Source of the DNA: Pseudomonadota bacterium | GTDB lineage: Bacteria; Pseudomonadota; Alphaproteobacteria; UBA828; JAPUJA01 | Direction of reading: 5' to 3' | Assembly: GCA_027296525.1 (NCBI GenBank) | Contig: JAPUJA010000003.1 | Location: forward strand, 1 to 8,689 | DNA: 8,689 bases | In this document: piece after piece, positions 6,105 to 8,689 of the stretch | Layout: each line of letters starts with the position of its first letter | Numbering within the stretch: the stretch's first letter is position 1 | The notes under the pieces: generated by a model | What the model was told of the DNA's origin: nothing | Seen by the model: the letters and a program-made list of their open reading frames with translations, nothing else | The model's database searches: none | Translations under genes and position numbers: made by a program

Positions 6105-7503
6105 ATGGCTGATACGGCATTCGATCTCATCGTCGTCGGCGGCGGGCCCGGCGGATATGTCGCCGCCATCCGGGCCGCGCAACTCGGTATGAAGACGGCG
6201 CTCATCGAGCGCGAGCATCTGGGCGGGATCTGCCTCAACTGGGGATGCATTCCGACGAAGGCGTTGCTGCGCGCTTCCGAGATCAACCATCTGCTTCAGA
6301 ATCTCGGAGAGTTCGGCTTCGCGGTGAAGGAGGTCACCATCGACACAGCGAAGCTCGTTCGGCGCTCGCGTAAAGTCGCCGATCGCTTGTCCAAGGGTGT
6401 CGGTCATCTTCTGAAGAAGAACAAGGTAACCGTGCTCGACGGTCAGGGACGCCTCGCGGGCAAGGGCAAGGTCGAGGTCGCGAAAGACGGCAAAACGCTC
6501 GCGGCCTTGAGCGCGCCTCACATCCTGCTTGCCACCGGCGCGCGCGCGCAACCTCCCGGTATTCGAACAAGCGGGTGACGCCGTCTGGACCTACAAGGAG
6601 GCGATGGTGCCGGAGACGTTGCCGAAATCGCTGCTCGTCGTGGGCTCAGGCGCGATCGGCATGGAGTTCGCGAGCTTCTATCGCGACATGGGCTCGGAGG
6701 TCACGGTGGTCGAGCTCTTGCCCGGCATCCTGCCCGCCGAGGACGAGGAGATCGCGGCCTTCGCGCTGAAGGCCTTCGAGAAGCAGGGCATTGCCTTTCA
6801 CACCAACGCGACGGTCGGCGCTTTACGCAAGGCGAAGGGAAAAGTCACCGCGACCATCGAGGCCGAGGGGGGCAAGAGCGAGATCACCGTGGAGCGGGTG
6901 GTCTCGGCGATCGGCATCGTCGGCAATGTCGAGGACATCGGCCTTGAGGGCACCAAGGTCAGGGTCGAGAAGAGCCATCTGGTGACCGACGCGTGGATGG
7001 CGACGGACGAGCCCGGCGTCTACGCGATCGGCGATCTCTGCGGGCCGCCCTGGCTCGCGCACAAGGCGATGCATGAGGGCGTGCTCTGCGTCGAGCGGAT
7101 CGCGGGCGTCGAGGGCGTGCATCCGCTCGATGTCAGCAAGGTCCCGGGCTGCACCTATTGCCGTCCGCAGATCGCGAGCGTGGGCTTCACGGAAAAGGCC
7201 GCGAGAGAAGCGGGCCGCGAGCTCAAGGTCGGTCGCTTCCCCCTGATCGCGAACGGCAAGGCGATCGCGCTCGGCGAGTCCGAGGGTTTCGTCAAGACCC
7301 TGTTCGATGCCAAGACCGGTGAGCTCTTGGGCGCGCACATGGCGGGGCCGGAGGTGACCGAGCTGATCCAAGGTTATGCGATCGCGCGCACGCTCGAGTG
7401 CACCGAGGCCGATCTGATGGCGACGGTCTTTCCCCATCCCACGATCTCGGAGACGATGCACGAGGCGGTGCTGGACGCCTATGGCCGTGCTCTCCATATC
7501 TAG
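6105..7503 (+). pseudogene. lpd: Dihydrolipoyl dehydrogenase (E3), interrupted by a frameshift
   Basis: E3 reoxidises dihydrolipoyl-E2 using FAD, a redox disulfide and NAD+. The first frame (from ATG 6105) gives 148 authentic residues: FAD motif VVGGGPGGYVAA, redox disulfide GGICLNWGC (Cys43, Cys48) and IPTK. It then runs out of frame for nine codons to TGA at 6576. The rest continues in the +1 frame as RNLPVFEQAG onward: the NAD motif VVGSGAIGMEF, FAD contact YAIGDL, the interface domain and the His/Glu motif FPHPTISE (His445, Glu450 if repaired), ending at TAG 7501-7503. Restoring two bases in the GC run at 6538-6549 gives a normal 466-residue protein with the junction LATGARARNLP. All motifs on both sides are intact, which points to a recent mutation or a base-call error rather than old decay. 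A GGAG at 6088-6091 lies rather far (13 nt) from the start. Confidence 0.92.
6538..6549 (+). repeat. GC-dinucleotide run (six units) at the lpd frameshift
   Basis: Six consecutive GC units encode the Gly-Ala-Arg-Ala region of E3. Seven units would keep the two halves of lpd in one frame and give the expected GARAR before NLP. Loss of one GC unit by slippage, or undercalling in sequencing, explains the frame change. Confidence 0.85.
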
Positions 7504-7528
7504 GGTAGATTGCGCCTGCAACCGGCCG

Positions 7529-7536
7529 GGAAGGAG
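7529..7536 (+). promoter_or_regulatory. Shine-Dalgarno site GGAAGGAG for lipA
   Basis: A strong purine site ends 3 nt before the ATG at 7540, closer than usual; its GGAAGG part gives better spacing. It supports that ATG over the in-frame TTG at 7510. Confidence 0.6.
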
Positions 7537-7539
7537 CCG

Positions 7540-8460
7540 ATGACCGCCACCGAAACCAAACGCCTGTCACCGAAGCCCGCCTGGTTGCGGGTCAAGGCGC
7601 CGACCTCGCCGGAATATCAGAGGACGCGAAGCCTGATCCGCCGTCAGCGCCTCAATACCGTCTTCGAGGAGTCGGCCTGTCCCAATATCGGCGAGTGTTG
7701 GGCGAAGGGTCATGCGACGGTCATGATCCTGGGGAGCGTCTGTACGCGCGCCTGCGCCTTCTGCAACATCGCGACGGGGAAGCCCGACCGGCTCGATCCC
7801 CACGAGCCGGAACGCTTGGCCGAGGCGGTCACCGCCCTCGGGCTCGAGCACGTGGTCGTCACCTCGGTCGACCGGGACGATCTCGAAGACGGCGGGGCCG
7901 GGCATTTCGCGCGCTCGATCGAAGAGATCCGCAAGCGCGCGCCGGCCATGACGATCGAGGTGCTGACCCCGGATTTCCGGCGCAAGGACGGCGCCGTCGA
8001 GACGGTCGTGGCGGCGCGGCCCGACGTCTACAACCACAATCTCGAGACCGTGCCGCGGCTCTATCCGTCGATCCGTCCGGGCGCGCGCTATTTCGCCTCG
8101 CTCCAGCTTCTCGCCCGGGTCAAGACGCTGGACCCGTCGATATTCACCAAGTCGGGCATGATGGTCGGGCTCGGCGAGAGCCGCGAGGAGGTGCATCAGG
8201 TGATGGACGATTTGCGCGCGGCGGACGTGGATTTCCTCACCATCGGCCAGTATCTGCAACCGACCCCGAAGCACGCGCCGGTCGACCGCTTCGTGACGCC
8301 CGACGAGTTCGAGGCCTACGCGGCCATGGCCGCGGGCAAGGGCTTCCTCCTGGTCTCCGCCTCGCCGCTCACCCACTCCTCCTATTTCGCCGGCGACGAT
8401 TTCCGGCGGCTGCGGACCGCGCGTGCGGCGCAGTTGGCGGACGCCGCGGCGGCGAGCTGA
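7540..8460 (+). CDS. lipA: Lipoyl synthase (radical SAM), with altered auxiliary-cluster motif
   Basis: Lipoyl synthase inserts two sulfurs into octanoyl groups on lipoyl domains, here most directly E2 of the same cluster. At 306 residues it is close to normal length. Seen: the N-terminal PAWLRVKAP; the radical-SAM motif CTRACAFC (Cys68, Cys72, Cys75); ILGSVCTRACAFCNIATGKP; VVVTSVDRDDLEDGGAGHF; EVLTPDF; YNHNLETVPRLYP; KSGMMVGLGE; and DFLTIGQYLQPTPKH. The family's second cluster, which donates sulfur, uses CX4CX5C; here the first position is Phe42 (TTC), followed by Cys47 and Cys53. The C-terminal motif usually reads RSSYHA and here reads HSSYFA (279-284), keeping the serine pair. No other Cys lies before Cys47. 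The rest is well conserved, so the assignment is firm, but activity is uncertain unless Phe42 is an error or another ligand substitutes. Confidence 0.93.
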   Translation: MTATETKRLSPKPAWLRVKAPTSPEYQRTRSLIRRQRLNTVFEESACPNIGECWAKGHATVMILGSVCTRACAFCNIATGKPDRLDPHEPERLAEAVTALGLEHVVVTSVDRDDLEDGGAGHFARSIEEIRKRAPAMTIEVLTPDFRRKDGAVETVVAARPDVYNHNLETVPRLYPSIRPGARYFASLQLLARVKTLDPSIFTKSGMMVGLGESREEVHQVMDDLRAADVDFLTIGQYLQPTPKHAPVDRFVTPDEFEAYAAMAAGKGFLLVSASPLTHSSYFAGDDFRRLRTARAAQLADAAAAS

Positions 8461-8503
8461 TCCTGCGCCCGCCGACCATGCCCGCCGCCACCTAAAAGCC
8501 GCC

Positions 8504-8689
8504 ATGCCCACGCACGCCGAGAAACGGTTCCTGCCCTACACGCCCGAGCAGATGTTCGACCTGGTGGTCGACATCGAACGCTACCCGGAATTCCTGCCCT
8601 GGTGCACCGGCGCGCGCATCCGCACACGTGAGGGCGACGTGATCCATGCCGATCTGGTGATCGGCTACAAGATGTTCCGCGAGCGCTTC
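8504..8689 (+). CDS. Coq10/RatA-like START-domain protein, N-terminal part (3' end outside window)
   Basis: Sixty-two codons are visible from ATG 8504 to the window edge, all open. The sequence has the family's opening: a basic stretch with KRFLPYTPEQMFDLVVDIERYPEFLPWC, then RIRTREGDVIHADLVIGYKMFRERF, the first helix and strands of the START-like hydrophobic cavity fold. Mitochondrial Coq10 binds ubiquinone and supports respiration. Bacterial members are often labelled RatA toxin after an E. coli protein reported to affect ribosome association. Position after lipA is common in alphaproteobacteria and fits a respiratory or quinone role better than a toxin role; that is inference. It starts 43 nt after the lipA stop, with no strong Shine-Dalgarno site. 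Confidence 0.88.
   Translation, partial: MPTHAEKRFLPYTPEQMFDLVVDIERYPEFLPWCTGARIRTREGDVIHADLVIGYKMFRERF

Noticed and set aside
6530..6600. Programmed ribosomal frameshift in lpd
   Set aside because: There is no slippery heptamer or upstream stimulatory Shine-Dalgarno at the right distance, and E3 genes are not known to use recoding. A GC-unit loss in the dinucleotide run is simpler.
8504..8689. Toxin of a toxin-antitoxin pair (RatA label)
   Set aside because: No antitoxin-like neighbour is seen in the window. The position after lipA and the START-fold motifs fit a Coq10-like role better, though the 3' side is not visible.

Overview
The window reads as a GC-rich chromosomal segment of an alphaproteobacterium. 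The evidence is the gene order, enolase - (transporter protein) - FtsB - pyruvate dehydrogenase E1 alpha/E1 beta/E2/E3 - lipoyl synthase - Coq10/RatA-like protein, which is familiar from Alphaproteobacteria, plus protein motifs of the alphaproteobacterial type. All genes are on the + strand. No RNA gene, insertion sequence, phage gene or CRISPR array is visible. The genus cannot be named from the sequence alone.

Left part (1-2508): the last 235 codons of enolase (eno), then a Tat-exported, PotD-like solute-binding protein with no transporter partners in view and its own hairpin-plus-T-tract terminator. Next comes a small FtsB/DivIC-family division protein, also followed by a small terminator hairpin. 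The 2509-2712 gap holds that terminator, a sigma70-like promoter with a perfect 10-bp palindrome over its -10 box, and four tandem 14-bp repeats that end 12 nt before pdhA.

Right part (2713-8689): a tightly packed cluster pdhA-pdhB-pdhC-lpd-lipA-coq10/ratA, with gaps of 11 to 59 nt, probably transcribed from the promoter near 2590-2614. It encodes E1 (alpha2beta2 type), E2 with one lipoyl domain, and E3. It also encodes the radical-SAM enzyme that makes the lipoyl cofactor carried by E2, so complex and cofactor synthesis are physically coupled. The last gene is cut by the window edge.

The cluster carries several sequence anomalies. The E3 gene (lpd) is frameshifted at a short GC-dinucleotide run. 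The lipoyl synthase has Phe where the first cysteine of the auxiliary iron-sulfur cluster motif should be, and an altered RSSY-type C-terminal motif. The E1 alpha thiamine-diphosphate motif reads GEG instead of GDG. Each could be a real lineage feature or a base-call error, so raw reads and close relatives are the first things to check. I found no wholly new system. The best leads are the lipoyl synthase substitution, the lpd frameshift and the unusual pdhA leader.
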